Below, piece after piece: positions 10,971 through 19,671 of a stretch of DNA of 64,000 nucleotides (position 1 is the first letter of the stretch; the number at the start of each line of letters is the position of its first letter). A program made the position numbers and the translations under genes. The notes beneath the pieces were generated by a model, which made no database searches, had not been told where the DNA came from, and saw only the letters and a list, made by a program, of their open reading frames with translations. Source of the stretch: Herbidospora mongoliensis (GTDB lineage Bacteria; Actinomycetota; Actinomycetes; Streptosporangiales; Streptosporangiaceae); contig NZ_BBXD01000009.1 of assembly GCF_001570545.1 (NCBI RefSeq), positions 620,001 through 684,000 of the forward strand, written 5' to 3'.

Positions 10971-13078
10971 CCGACGCCGGCCGTCTTCATGTCGCGCACC
11001 TCGCGCTTCAGCTCCCTGATCTCGTCGCGCAGCCGGGCCGCGACCTCGAACTGCAGGTCGGCCGCCGCCGCGTGCATCTGCTCGGTGAGCGTCTCGACCA
11101 GCGACTCCAGCTGCGCACGGGGCATGTCGCCCACGATCGCCTTGGCGTGCTGGCCCGCCCCACGCGACTTCAGGCCCGGCACGGGGGCCTTGCCGCGCGA
11201 CTGCTGACGCCCGCCGCCGCCCAGGAGCTCGGCCGTGTCGGCGTCTTCACGGTTGAGCGAGTCGAGGATGTCGGCGATCTTCTTGCGGAGCGGCTGCGGG
11301 TCGATGCCGGCCGCCTCGTTGTAGGCGATCTGCTTGGCCCGGCGCCGGTTCGTCTCGTCGATCGCCCGCTCCATGCTGGGGGTGATCTTGTCGGCATACA
11401 TGTGGACCTGGCCAGAGACGTTACGGGCCGCACGCCCGATGGTCTGGATCAGCGACGTCTCCGACCGCAGGAAGCCCTCCTTGTCGGCGTCGAGGATGGC
11501 CACCAGGGACACCTCGGGCAGGTCGAGACCCTCACGGAGGAGGTTGATGCCGACCAGGACGTCGTATTCGCCCACGCGCAGCTCGCGCAGCAGCTCGATG
11601 CGCCGCAGCGTGTCGACCTCGCTGTGCAGGTAGCGGACCCGGATGCCGTTCTCCAGCAGGTAGTCGGTCAGGTCTTCGGACATCTTCTTGGTCAGCGTGG
11701 TGACCAGGACCCGCTCATCGCGGTCGGCGCGGGCGCGGATCTCCTCCATCAGGTCGTCGATCTGGCCCTTCGTCGGCTTGATCACGACCTCGGGGTCGAT
11801 CAGGCCGGTCGGGCGGATGACCAGCTCGACGAACTCGCCCTTGGCCCGGCCCATCTCGTAGGGGCCCGGGGTGGCCGACAGGTAGACCGTCTGGTCGATG
11901 CGGCCGAGGAACTCCTCCCACTTCAGCGGGCGGTTGTCCATCGCCGACGGCAGGCGGAAGCCGTGGTCGACCAGGGTGCGCTTGCGGGAGGCGTCGCCTT
12001 CGTACATCGCGCCGATCTGCGGGACGGTCTGGTGGGACTCGTCGAGGACCAGCAGGAAGTCTTCGGGGAAGTAGTCGAGCAGGGTGAAGGGGGCGGTGCC
12101 GGCCTCGCGGCCGTCGATGTGGCGGGAGTAGTTCTCGATGCCGGAGCACGAGCCGATCTGGCGCATCATCTCGATGTCGTAGGTCGTGCGCATGCGCAGG
12201 CGCTGGGCCTCCAGCAGCTTGTTCTGGCCCTCCAGCTCGGCCAGCCGCCCGGACAGCTCGGCCTCGATGCCGTTGATCGCGCGCTCCATGCGCTCCGGAC
12301 CGGCCACGTAGTGGGAGGCCGGGAAGATGTAGAGCTCCTGGTCTTCGGTGATGACCTCGCCCGTGAGCGGGTGGAGCGTGGCGAGCTTCTCGACCTCGTC
12401 GCCGAACATCTCGATGCGGACGGCGAGCTCCTCGTACTGAGGAATGATCTCGATCGTGTCGCCGCGCACCCGGAACGTGCCCCGGGTGAAGGCAAGATCG
12501 TTGCGCGCGTATTGCATGTCGACCAGGCGTCGGAGCAGGCGGTCGCGCTCGATCTCCTGGCCGACCTTCAGGCGGAGCATGCGATCGACGTATTCCTGCG
12601 GGGTGCCCAGGCCGTAGATGCACGACACCGAGGCGACCACGATCGTGTCGCGGCGGGTCAGCAGCGAGTTGGTCGCCGAGTGGCGCAGCCGCTCGACCTC
12701 CTCGTTGATCGAGGAGTCCTTCTCGATGTAGGTGTCGCTCTGCGGGACGTAGGCCTCGGGCTGGTAGTAGTCGTAGTAGCTGACGAAGTATTCGACCGCG
12801 TTGTTGGGCAGCATCTCGCGCAGCTCGTTGGCGAACTGGGCCGCGAGCGTCTTGTTGGGCTGCATCACCAGGGCGGGTCGCTGGAGCTTCTCCACCAGCC
12901 AGGCCACGGTCGCCGTCTTACCGGTTCCGGTCGCGCCCAGGACGACGGTGTCCTTCTCCCCCGCGCCCACCCGCCGCTCCAACTCGGCGATCGCCGACGG
13001 TTGGTCACCGGACGGCGACATCTCTGTGACGACCTGGAAGGGCGCCACCTTGCGCTGCAAATCTGTTAGCGGCCTCAC
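10967..13078 (-). CDS. uvrB: UvrABC excinuclease subunit B
   Basis: Damage-verifying helicase-like subunit of nucleotide excision repair; 703 aa. Walker A is GATGTGKT; the beta-hairpin region [20 protein letters not shown] is intact; the DEAD-like box is [11 protein letters not shown]. Helicase motif VI is QTIGRAARN, and a C-terminal UVR (UvrC-binding) motif lies near [17 protein letters not shown] saw no clear actinobacterial LexA box in the 165 bp upstream. Confidence 0.97.
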   Translation of the reverse strand: MRPLTDLQRKVAPFQVVTEMSPSGDQPSAIAELERRVGAGEKDTVVLGATGTGKTATVAWLVEKLQRPALVMQPNKTLAAQFANELREMLPNNAVEYFVSYYDYYQPEAYVPQSDTYIEKDSSINEEVERLRHSATNSLLTRRDTIVVASVSCIYGLGTPQEYVDRMLRLKVGQEIERDRLLRRLVDMQYARNDLAFTRGTFRVRGDTIEIIPQYEELAVRIEMFGDEVEKLATLHPLTGEVITEDQELYIFPASHYVAGPERMERAINGIEAELSGRLAELEGQNKLLEAQRLRMRTTYDIEMMRQIGSCSGIENYSRHIDGREAGTAPFTLLDYFPEDFLLVLDESHQTVPQIGAMYEGDASRKRTLVDHGFRLPSAMDNRPLKWEEFLGRIDQTVYLSATPGPYEMGRAKGEFVELVIRPTGLIDPEVVIKPTKGQIDDLMEEIRARADRDERVLVTTLTKKMSEDLTDYLLENGIRVRYLHSEVDTLRRIELLRELRVGEYDVLVGINLLREGLDLPEVSLVAILDADKEGFLRSETSLIQTIGRAARNVSGQVHMYADKITPSMERAIDETNRRRAKQIAYNEAAGIDPQPLRKKIADILDSLNREDADTAELLGGGGRQQSRGKAPVPGLKSRGAGQHAKAIVGDMPRAQLESLVETLTEQMHAAAADLQFEVAARLRDEIRELKREVRDMKTAGVG

Positions 13079-13229
13079 GCCTCCATAACCTACGCGCCCC
13101 CACCGACAATTCCGGGGTCACCCGTTTGCAAGTACACGGCAAGTCAGCCCCGTTAGGTTACAAACGCACCAGGTTGGGGAACCCGGCGGCCTGCACCGGC
13201 CGTTGAAGCGATCAACCGTCACACATCAG

Positions 13230-13242
13230 TAGGAGCCTCCTA
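13230..13242 (+). promoter_or_regulatory. Ribosome-binding site inside a palindrome, spo0M homologue
   Basis: TAGGAG-C-CTCCTA is a perfect 6-bp inverted repeat around one base. Its left arm is the Shine-Dalgarno sequence, and its right arm ends 2 bp before the ATG at 13245. The loop is too short for a hairpin unless pairs open, but the arms could pair in dimers or bind a protein. Confidence 0.4.
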
Positions 13243-13244
13243 AA

Positions 13245-14018
13245 ATGGTCTTCCGCAAGCTCATGGCCGCCTTCGGGGCCGGCGTCGAGGTCGACACCGT
13301 CCTCGCCACCTCCACCGTCCGCCCTGGCGAAACCCTCTCCGGCCAGGTCAACTTCGTGGGTGGCGGCAGCGACTACAACGTCGAGGGCATCTTCATCGAC
13401 TTCACCGCCGTCGTCGAGGTCGAGAGCGGCGACAACGAGTACAACGCCAACTACAGCTTCCTGCGCCAGCAGGTCGCCGGCCCGTTCCACCTGACCGCCG
13501 GCGCCCGCCACTCCGCGCCGTTCCAGATCCCGGTCCCGTTCGAGACCCCGATCAGCGCCATCGGCGGCCACCCGCTGCGCGGTATGAAGCTCGGCGTGAA
13601 GACCGAACTGTCCCTGGCCGGCGCCCTCGACAAGGGTGACCTCGACCCGCTGTTCGTCACCCCGCTGCCGATCCAGGAACACCTGATCATGGCGCTCGAC
13701 CGCCAGGGCTTCCGGTTCAGCAAGGCCGACCTGGAGCGCGGCACCCTCCAGGGCTCGCGCATGCCGTTCTACCAGGAGATCGAGTACTACGCCGGTCCCC
13801 AGTGGAGCCGCCACTTCAACGCCCTCGAGCTGACCTTCATCACCAACCCCCACGCGATCGACGTCATCCTGGAGGCCGACAAGCGCGGCGGCTTCATGAG
13901 CTCGGGCCACGACACCTACAACCGCTTCACGGTCCCCCTCAACGGCGACTTGGGCGCGGCCGAGCAGGCCCTCAACGCCGGCCTCCACCAGATGGCCCAG
14001 CGTCGCGGCTGGTTCTAA
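13245..14018 (+). CDS. Sporulation-control protein Spo0M homologue
   Basis: Arrestin-fold cytoplasmic protein; in Bacillus Spo0M affects sporulation and cell division, but its role in actinomycetes is unclear. The 257-aa protein begins MVFRKLMAAFGAGVEVDTVL, and the segments RPGETLSGQVNFVGG, VPFETPISAIGGHPLRG and LDRQGFRFSKADLERG fit the family throughout. The gene is monocistronic, divergent from uvrB and followed by a strong terminator. Confidence 0.88.
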   Translation: MVFRKLMAAFGAGVEVDTVLATSTVRPGETLSGQVNFVGGGSDYNVEGIFIDFTAVVEVESGDNEYNANYSFLRQQVAGPFHLTAGARHSAPFQIPVPFETPISAIGGHPLRGMKLGVKTELSLAGALDKGDLDPLFVTPLPIQEHLIMALDRQGFRFSKADLERGTLQGSRMPFYQEIEYYAGPQWSRHFNALELTFITNPHAIDVILEADKRGGFMSSGHDTYNRFTVPLNGDLGAAEQALNAGLHQMAQRRGWF

Positions 14019-14037
14019 CCTCTGAGATTTCTTCGGT

Positions 14038-14071
14038 ACGGCTTCCGCCCACGCGGAAGCCGTTTCGTTTT
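14038..14071 (+). terminator. Rho-independent terminator of spo0M homologue
   Basis: Perfect 11-bp stem (14038-14048 with 14053-14063), 4-nt loop, followed by TTCGTTTT on the plus strand. It also reaches the end of the convergent transporter gene. Confidence 0.85.
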
Positions 14072-15212
14072 ACCGCCCCAGGACGAGCACCCCGAACCCC
14101 ACGCAGCAGACCGCCAGCCCGAACCCGGTCGCCACGAACCTGCCCACCGGCACCCGCAGCCCGAACCGGCGGCACTGCTCGAACCACAGCAGGGTGGCCA
14201 GCGACCCCCAGGGCGTCACGATCGTCCCGGCGTTGGTGCCGATGAGCAGCGCGAGAATGACCGAGGTGTCCCCCGGCGGCAGCCCCTGCTCGACCGCGAC
14301 ATACGCGGGCAGGTTGTTGACCACGTTCCCCAGCCCGCCCCCGACGGCCGCCACGACGAACGGATCGCCGCCCTCGAGCCCGTCGAGCACTCCTTGCGCC
14401 TCCAGCGCCCCCACGACCAGGAACAGCCCGGTCACGAACACCAGCAGCCCCCACGGAATGAGCGCGAACGACAGCCGCGCCCGATCCCGCCACCCGAACA
14501 CCCCGACCGCGACCACCGCCGCCACCACGGCGGCCACCTCGATCGGCACCCCGGCCAGCACCGCGAGCGCGAACGCCAGACAGGCGGCAGAAAGCACCCG
14601 GAACACGACGGGATCCCCGATCTCCACCTTCTCCGGCAGCGTGTACGTCTCCGGATGCCGCCGCCAGTAGAAGATCCACAGGAACGCCGCCGTGAACGCC
14701 AGAATCACGAGCTGCGGCAGCCACATCCGGGCCGCGAACTCCAGCGGCGGCAGGTCCAGCCGGTCGGCGGCCAGCAGGTTGGTGAGGTTGGAGACCGGGA
14801 GCAGCAGGCTGGCGGTGTTGGCGAGCCAGACGGTGGTCATCGCGAGCGGCAGCCCGGGGATGCCGGCCCGCGCCGCCATGGCCAGCAGGACCGGGGTGAG
14901 CAGGACGGCGGTCGTGTCGAGGTTCAGGAAGATCGTGGAAACCGCCGCGAACGCGAAGCAGACCGCGAAGAGAGCCGGGTAGCGCCCCTTGCCGGCACGG
15001 GCCAGCGCGGCCGCCACGACATCGAAGACCCGGGCCTCCTTGGCCAGCTCGGCCAGCACGATGACAGCGCACAGGAACACCAGCAGCGGCGCGATCCGCC
15101 GAAGGCTGCCCTCGCCGGCCTCCCAGGGAAGCACCCCGGTGGCCAGACAGCCGAGCCCGGCCAGCAGCAGCCCACCCCGAACCCAGTCAAGCACCCGCAA
15201 CCGCTTCAGCAC
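14070..15212 (-). CDS. ArsB/SLC13-type ion transporter
   Basis: Integral membrane anion transporter of the ArsB/NhaD/SLC13 superfamily, with about 11 hydrophobic segments in 380 aa from the GTG at 15212. Family features are two related halves, STIFLNLDTTAVLLTPVLL and NTASLLLPVSNLTNLL in the first, and GNVVNNLPAYVAVEQ with GTNAGTIVTPWGSLATLLW in the second. No arsR, arsC or arsenate reductase is nearby, so arsenite export is not supported by context. The start is uncertain: a GTG at 15260 would add 16 residues. Confidence 0.8.
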   Translation of the reverse strand: MLKRLRVLDWVRGGLLLAGLGCLATGVLPWEAGEGSLRRIAPLLVFLCAVIVLAELAKEARVFDVVAAALARAGKGRYPALFAVCFAFAAVSTIFLNLDTTAVLLTPVLLAMAARAGIPGLPLAMTTVWLANTASLLLPVSNLTNLLAADRLDLPPLEFAARMWLPQLVILAFTAAFLWIFYWRRHPETYTLPEKVEIGDPVVFRVLSAACLAFALAVLAGVPIEVAAVVAAVVAVGVFGWRDRARLSFALIPWGLLVFVTGLFLVVGALEAQGVLDGLEGGDPFVVAAVGGGLGNVVNNLPAYVAVEQGLPPGDTSVILALLIGTNAGTIVTPWGSLATLLWFEQCRRFGLRVPVGRFVATGFGLAVCCVGFGVLVLGR

Positions 15213-15587
15213 CGAACCCCAACCCGATCGCCCCGACCCCTGAGCCCCACCGATCGTGACCGCCCCGGCCCAAGATTGTGCCCGACCAGGAAACGGCGCC
15301 GGGTCCGGGGGCCATATCCACCTGGCACCATCTCTCGGAGCCCGAACCAACACGGTCGGCTGCGTGGTCGGTCAACTCTCGAACGTGCTCCGAGTCGGAT
15401 CCCCATTGGTTGTGCTGCCGCTTGCCCACGGCAGCATCCGTGAATCCCAGCTGTGGCGGCCGGCCGGAGTCGCGGGACGGGCACATGCTCAGGGCGGCCG
15501 ATGCCAGACCGAGAGAGGCTCACCACGTCCTCAGGGCGCGCTGATGCCGGACCGCACGGCTCACTACGTCGGACCACACAGGCCGCG
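15213..15587. other. Intergenic region, no gene supported
   Basis: 375 bp between the transporter gene and coaE. Open frames here are Arg/Pro-rich and lack codon bias. An imperfect direct repeat is visible (15500-15529 and 15543-15570, both starting GATGCC and ending ACGTC). I see no terminator or RNA gene. Confidence 0.5.
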
Positions 15588-16175
15588 TCAGCTGGACGTC
15601 AGCCGCGCCCACACCTCGTCGATCTGGCGATCGAGGTCTTCGACCGTGCCGTTGTTGTCGATCACGGTGTCCGCGATCGACAGCCGCTCCTCACGCGTCG
15701 CCTGTGCGGCGATGCGGGCCCGTGCGTCGGCCTCGGACATGCCCCGGCTCTCGGCCAGCCGCCGGATCCGGATCTCGTCATCCGTGTCGACGACGATCAC
15801 CTGGTCGAAGGTCGGCGCCAGCTTGTTCTCGGCCAGCAGCGGCACGTCGTAGACGACCACCCCGCCAGGCGGGACGTCGTCCAGAAGCTCCTGGACGCGC
15901 ACTCCCACCTTCGGATGGACGATCCCGTTGAGGACCGTGAGTTTCGCCGCGTCGGAGAAGACGATCGAGCCGAGTTTCTCCCGGTCGAGGGAGCCGTCAG
16001 GGCGCAGGACCTCCGCCCCGAACGCCGCCACGATCTCGGCCAGGCCCTCGGTGCCCGGTTCCACGACCTCGCGGGCGATCTTGTCGGCGTCGATGACGAC
16101 CGCGCCGCGTTCGCCCAGGCGCCTGCTGACTTCGCTCTTGCCCGACCCGATGCCGCCGGTGAGCCCGATTTTCAC
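15588..16175 (-). CDS. coaE: Dephospho-CoA kinase
   Basis: Last step of coenzyme A synthesis. It is a 195-aa single-domain form beginning [19 protein letters not shown] (P-loop), with [35 protein letters not shown] and a C-terminal lid and helix. Mycobacterial CoaE has an extra C-terminal UPF0157 domain that is absent here. The GTG start overlaps the stop of the GNAT gene (GTGA). Confidence 0.95.
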   Translation of the reverse strand: MKIGLTGGIGSGKSEVSRRLGERGAVVIDADKIAREVVEPGTEGLAEIVAAFGAEVLRPDGSLDREKLGSIVFSDAAKLTVLNGIVHPKVGVRVQELLDDVPPGGVVVYDVPLLAENKLAPTFDQVIVVDTDDEIRIRRLAESRGMSEADARARIAAQATREERLSIADTVIDNNGTVEDLDRQIDEVWARLTSS

Positions 16176-16675
16176 GACCCGATCGTACTGACCCGTCGCA
16201 TGTGCACCATCGTCAGGTGGTCTTGGACGCGCTCGCGACGGGTCTCGCCGTAGCCGAGGCGCTTGTAGAGGCGCAGGTTGGCGTTCGAGAGATGGCCGGT
16301 GAACAGGTCGAAGGCGCGGACGTCCGGGTATTCCTGGGCCACCTGCTCGTGGAGGGCCTCCAGGAGGGCGGTGCCGATGCCCTCGCCCTGGCGGTCGGGG
16401 GCCACGACGAGGCGGCCGACGACGCAGGTGCGTCCGTTGGTCGTGCCCGGCGTCAGGTCGGCGACCAGGCCGCGGACGGCGCCGACGATACGGCGGTCGT
16501 CGACGGCCTTCAGCAGGACGGCGCTCTCGATGGCCTTGCGGAGTTGCTCCAGAGACTCGATCAGCGGGGCGATGAAGGGGTCACCGTAGAGCTGGGCCTC
16601 GCTGACGTAGGCACCGCGCTGCAGGGTGAGGATCTCCCCGGCGTCGGAGCGTTCGGCGCGCTCGATCGTGACCAT
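16172..16675 (-). CDS. GNAT family N-acetyltransferase
   Basis: Acetyl-CoA-dependent transferase with unknown substrate, 167 aa. Motif A is [23 protein letters not shown], followed by the family pattern [21 protein letters not shown]. It is translationally coupled to coaE by a 4-bp overlap and lies 99 bp downstream of rpsA, beyond its terminator. Confidence 0.88.
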   Translation of the reverse strand: MVTIERAERSDAGEILTLQRGAYVSEAQLYGDPFIAPLIESLEQLRKAIESAVLLKAVDDRRIVGAVRGLVADLTPGTTNGRTCVVGRLVVAPDRQGEGIGTALLEALHEQVAQEYPDVRAFDLFTGHLSNANLRLYKRLGYGETRRERVQDHLTMVHMRRVSTIGS

Positions 16676-16729
16676 CGCGCCACACTACCGGTCCCGACGC
16701 CTTTACAAAGTAGATCACTAACTCGGAAC

Positions 16730-16760
16730 AAAAAGCCCCGCCCACCGGAGTGGACGGGGC
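16730..16760 (-). terminator. Rho-independent terminator of rpsA
   Basis: Minus-strand hairpin of GCCCCG-TCCAC paired with GTGGG-CGGGGC (16760-16735, one G-U pair), followed directly by TTTTT (16734-16730). It lies 14 bp after the rpsA stop. Confidence 0.9.
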
Positions 16761-16773
16761 GATTTATGAGCTG

Positions 16774-18240
16774 TTAGCTCTGGCCACCCGCGAGCTTCTC
16801 GCGGAGCGCGGCCAGCGCCTCGTCGGAGGCGAGAGCGCCGCCCGTCGACTGGGTGGTGGTCTGCGTCTCACCGGTGTACGAAGACGGCGCGGCCTCGTTG
16901 GCCTCGGCGTCTTCGGCGCGGGCCTGCTCGACCTGCTTCTTGTGAGCCTCGAAGCGGGTCTGAGCCTCGGCGTACTGCCGCTCCCACTCCTCGCGCTGCT
17001 TGTCGAAGCCGTCGAGCCACTCGCCGGTCTCGGCGTCGAAGCCCTCGGGGTAGATGTAGTTCCCCTGGTCGTCGTACGTCGCGGCCATGCCGTAGAGCGT
17101 GGGGTCGAACTCGACGTCGACGCCGGCGTTCTCGTTCGCCTGCTTCAGCGAGAGAGAGATGCGGCGACGGTCGAGGTCGATGTCGATGATCTTCACGAAG
17201 ATCTCGTCGCCGACCTGAACGACCTGCTCGGGGATCTCCACGTGACGCTCGGCCAGTTCGGAGATGTGGACCAGGCCCTCGATGCCTTCCTCGACCCGGA
17301 CGAACGCACCGAACGGCACCAGCTTGGTGACCCGGCCGGGAACGACCTGGCCGATCTGGTGGGTGCGGGCGAACTGCTGCCACGGGTCTTCCTGAGTCGC
17401 CTTCAGCGACAGGGAGACGCGCTCGCGCTCCATGTCGACGTCGAGCACCTCGACCGTGACCTCCTGGCCGACCTCGACGACCTCAGAGGGGTGGTCGATG
17501 TGCTTCCAGGAAAGCTCCGAGACGTGGACCAGACCGTCGACGCCGCCAAGGTCGACGAAGGCGCCGAAGTTGACGATCGAGGACACGACGCCCTTGCGGA
17601 CCTGGCCCTTCTGGAGGGTGTTGAGGAAGGTCTGGCGGACCTCAGACTGGGTCTGCTCCAGCCAGGCACGGCGCGAAAGAACCACGTTGTTGCGGTTCTT
17701 GTCGAGCTCTATGATCTTGGCTTCGAGTTCACGGCCGACGTAGGGCTGCAAGTCTCGCACGCGGCGCATTTCGACCAAGGACGCCGGGAGGAAGCCACGC
17801 AGGCCGATGTCGAGGATGAGTCCACCCTTGACAACTTCGATGACCGTACCCGTGACAATGCCGTCTTCGTCCTTGATCTTCTCGATCGTGCCCCAGGCGC
17901 GCTCGTACTGCGCGCGCTTCTTGGAGAGGATCAGACGGCCTTCCTTGTCCTCCTTCTGGAGAACCAGGGCCTCGACGTGCTCGCCGACTTGAACGACCTC
18001 AGCGGGGTCGACGTCGTGCTTGATCGAAAGCTCTCGCGAGGGGATGACACCCTCGGTTTTGTAGCCGATGTCGAGCAAGACCTCGTCTCGATCGACCTTG
18101 ACGACGGTGCCTTCGACGATGTCACCATCGTTGAAGTACTTGATGGTCTCGTCGATCGCGGCGAGGAAGGCCTCCTCGGAACCGATGTCGTTGACCGCTA
18201 CCTGCGGGGTGTTCGAGGTGGCCTCAGTGCTGCTCGTCAT
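16774..18240 (-). CDS. rpsA: 30S ribosomal protein S1
   Basis: mRNA-binding ribosomal protein. The ATG at 18240 (MTSSTEATSN) gives 488 aa. Four S1 domains follow: DIVEGTVVKVDRDEVLLDIG, IVTGTVIEVVKGGLILDIG, VRKGVVSSIVNFGAFVDLGG and QVVPGRVTKLVPFGAFV, which is the four-repeat actinobacterial form rather than the six of E. coli. The last ~120 residues are acidic and low-complexity. A farther in-frame ATG at 18306 is not needed. The gene is monocistronic between a strong promoter and terminator. Confidence 0.96.
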   Translation of the reverse strand: MTSSTEATSNTPQVAVNDIGSEEAFLAAIDETIKYFNDGDIVEGTVVKVDRDEVLLDIGYKTEGVIPSRELSIKHDVDPAEVVQVGEHVEALVLQKEDKEGRLILSKKRAQYERAWGTIEKIKDEDGIVTGTVIEVVKGGLILDIGLRGFLPASLVEMRRVRDLQPYVGRELEAKIIELDKNRNNVVLSRRAWLEQTQSEVRQTFLNTLQKGQVRKGVVSSIVNFGAFVDLGGVDGLVHVSELSWKHIDHPSEVVEVGQEVTVEVLDVDMERERVSLSLKATQEDPWQQFARTHQIGQVVPGRVTKLVPFGAFVRVEEGIEGLVHISELAERHVEIPEQVVQVGDEIFVKIIDIDLDRRRISLSLKQANENAGVDVEFDPTLYGMAATYDDQGNYIYPEGFDAETGEWLDGFDKQREEWERQYAEAQTRFEAHKKQVEQARAEDAEANEAAPSSYTGETQTTTQSTGGALASDEALAALREKLAGGQS

Positions 18241-18377
18241 GTGTGGAATTGCTCCGAACCGGACAGATGTCGTTGTGTCGAGGCGCAGCAGGCCTGCTTC
18301 GTTCAACCGGGGATCAGGATTGAGCGAGCGCGAGCCCGCTCCCTTCGAGGCGCGCGCGAGCCCACAGCGCAGCGATC

Positions 18378-18406
18378 AGCATATGAGACCAGGCGAGCGG
18401 GGTCAA
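18378..18406 (-). promoter_or_regulatory. Sigma70-type promoter of rpsA
   Basis: -35 TTGACC (18406-18401) and -10 TATGCT (18383-18378) with a 17-bp spacer on the minus strand. Both hexamers are close to consensus for the housekeeping sigma. The implied 5' leader is about 130 nt. Confidence 0.75.
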
Positions 18407-18427
18407 TCCGAAGGCTCGGTGCGCAGC

Positions 18428-19540
18428 TTAATAGTAGATAACCTTTTTGCCACGCTTTGACGCAACATTGGCTCGAAGTTGACGAGGGGCGGAGAGACTC
18501 TCTGGATCTCCGTCGGCCGTGTAGCGCTCGCCCGGGTGGTCGTCGAGCCATTTGAGCCAGTAGGTCGAGCACCACCTGCGGCAGTCGCCGGCCAGCCCGT
18601 TGGCCTGGATCCGCTGGATTTCACGGGGGTCGTACCCCTTCGCGAACGGCGACTTCGACGGCTCGGCCCCGGCCAGGAACACGCCCTCGTACTTGTATTT
18701 GGTCCCGTCCCAGGACCCGCCGCGCCCCAAGGAGCCCTTCCTCGGACGTGACCCGAATGGGAGGGCGAAAGTGGAGAAATCCGCGACACCGAGTTTCTTC
18801 AGCAGCCGCTCGCCCCGGACGATCTGCTCGCTGACCTTCTTGTTGGACAGGCGCCGCAGATCAGGATGCGCCCACGTGTGGTTCGCCACCTCGAACCCAT
18901 GTTCCAATAACCACCGGACCCCTGCCTTCTGCGCGTCTTCACCCTTCAGCCCGAAGGGCTCGCGGTTGACATAGAAGGTGGCGACCGGCCGGAAGGACGG
19001 GAACTTCTTCGCGACGTCGAAGATCACCGCCACGGCGGTGTCCTTCATCGGGTGCCCGTCGGCGTCCAGCGCGAAGTGGCTGGGGTTGCCGTCGTCGAAG
19101 GTGAGCACGACCGGATGGGCCCCGGCGGCGACGTCCATCTTCCCTTCGACGAACTCGGCGGCGGTCACCGGCACGTATCCGGCCCGCGCCAGCCGCTCCA
19201 GCTCCACCCGTAACTGCTTGGGCGTGCGGTCGATCGACGCGCTGCGATCCCACCGGATGCGGTGATACATGAGCACCGGCACGAGCCCGAGCTCGTTGGC
19301 GCCGGCCGCACGGGCCGACTCTTCGGTCGCCTGTACGGGGGCCGGCAGCGCGAACCCGGGTAACGCGGGCTTGGCCGGGGGCGGCGGCGCCTGCTCCACC
19401 TTCTTCTGTGCCTCGGCGTGGGGCGCCGGGGTGCGAGGAGAGGACGCCGGGCCGTGCATGAGCGAGAGCACGATCAACCCAAGGGTGACCACCACGACAT
19501 TGGCCACACCGGTGATCGACACAACCTTCCGCACAGTCAC
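18428..19540 (-). CDS. Membrane-anchored polysaccharide deacetylase (NodB/CE4)
   Basis: Likely de-N-acetylates cell-wall or other extracellular polysaccharide. In 370 aa, residues ~8-28 form a single N-terminal membrane anchor and ~30-60 a Pro/Ala linker. The NodB domain follows from VPVLMYHRIRW, with the metal motif VVLTFDDGNP (Asp-Asp), HTWAHPDL (His-x3-His) and TFALPFGSRPRKG. It therefore acts outside the membrane. It lies upstream of rpsA and downstream of polA but probably has its own promoter. Confidence 0.9.
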   Translation of the reverse strand: MTVRKVVSITGVANVVVVTLGLIVLSLMHGPASSPRTPAPHAEAQKKVEQAPPPPAKPALPGFALPAPVQATEESARAAGANELGLVPVLMYHRIRWDRSASIDRTPKQLRVELERLARAGYVPVTAAEFVEGKMDVAAGAHPVVLTFDDGNPSHFALDADGHPMKDTAVAVIFDVAKKFPSFRPVATFYVNREPFGLKGEDAQKAGVRWLLEHGFEVANHTWAHPDLRRLSNKKVSEQIVRGERLLKKLGVADFSTFALPFGSRPRKGSLGRGGSWDGTKYKYEGVFLAGAEPSKSPFAKGYDPREIQRIQANGLAGDCRRWCSTYWLKWLDDHPGERYTADGDPESLSAPRQLRANVASKRGKKVIYY

Positions 19541-19671
19541 CCGACCTTAGTCGTGATCACGTTCCAAATCGATGCGAAAGCTTCCCAAAACCAGCACCTA
19601 TAACGGGGGATTCCCCCGAAGACCGCATCTCGCACCAGGCTCACAGGAGAGGATCCGCTTGCCCGACGGGC

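Noticed and set aside
13079-13244. LexA (SOS) box before uvrB
   Set aside because: No TCGAAC-N4-GTTCGA-like sequence was found in the gap.
14070-15212. Arsenic-resistance operon
   Set aside because: Only an ArsB/SLC13-like permease is present; no arsR, arsC or other arsenic gene is adjacent.
15256-15852. Plus-strand ORFs in the gap before coaE and over its 3' end
   Set aside because: Poor codon bias, no ribosome-binding site, and overlap with coaE on the other strand.
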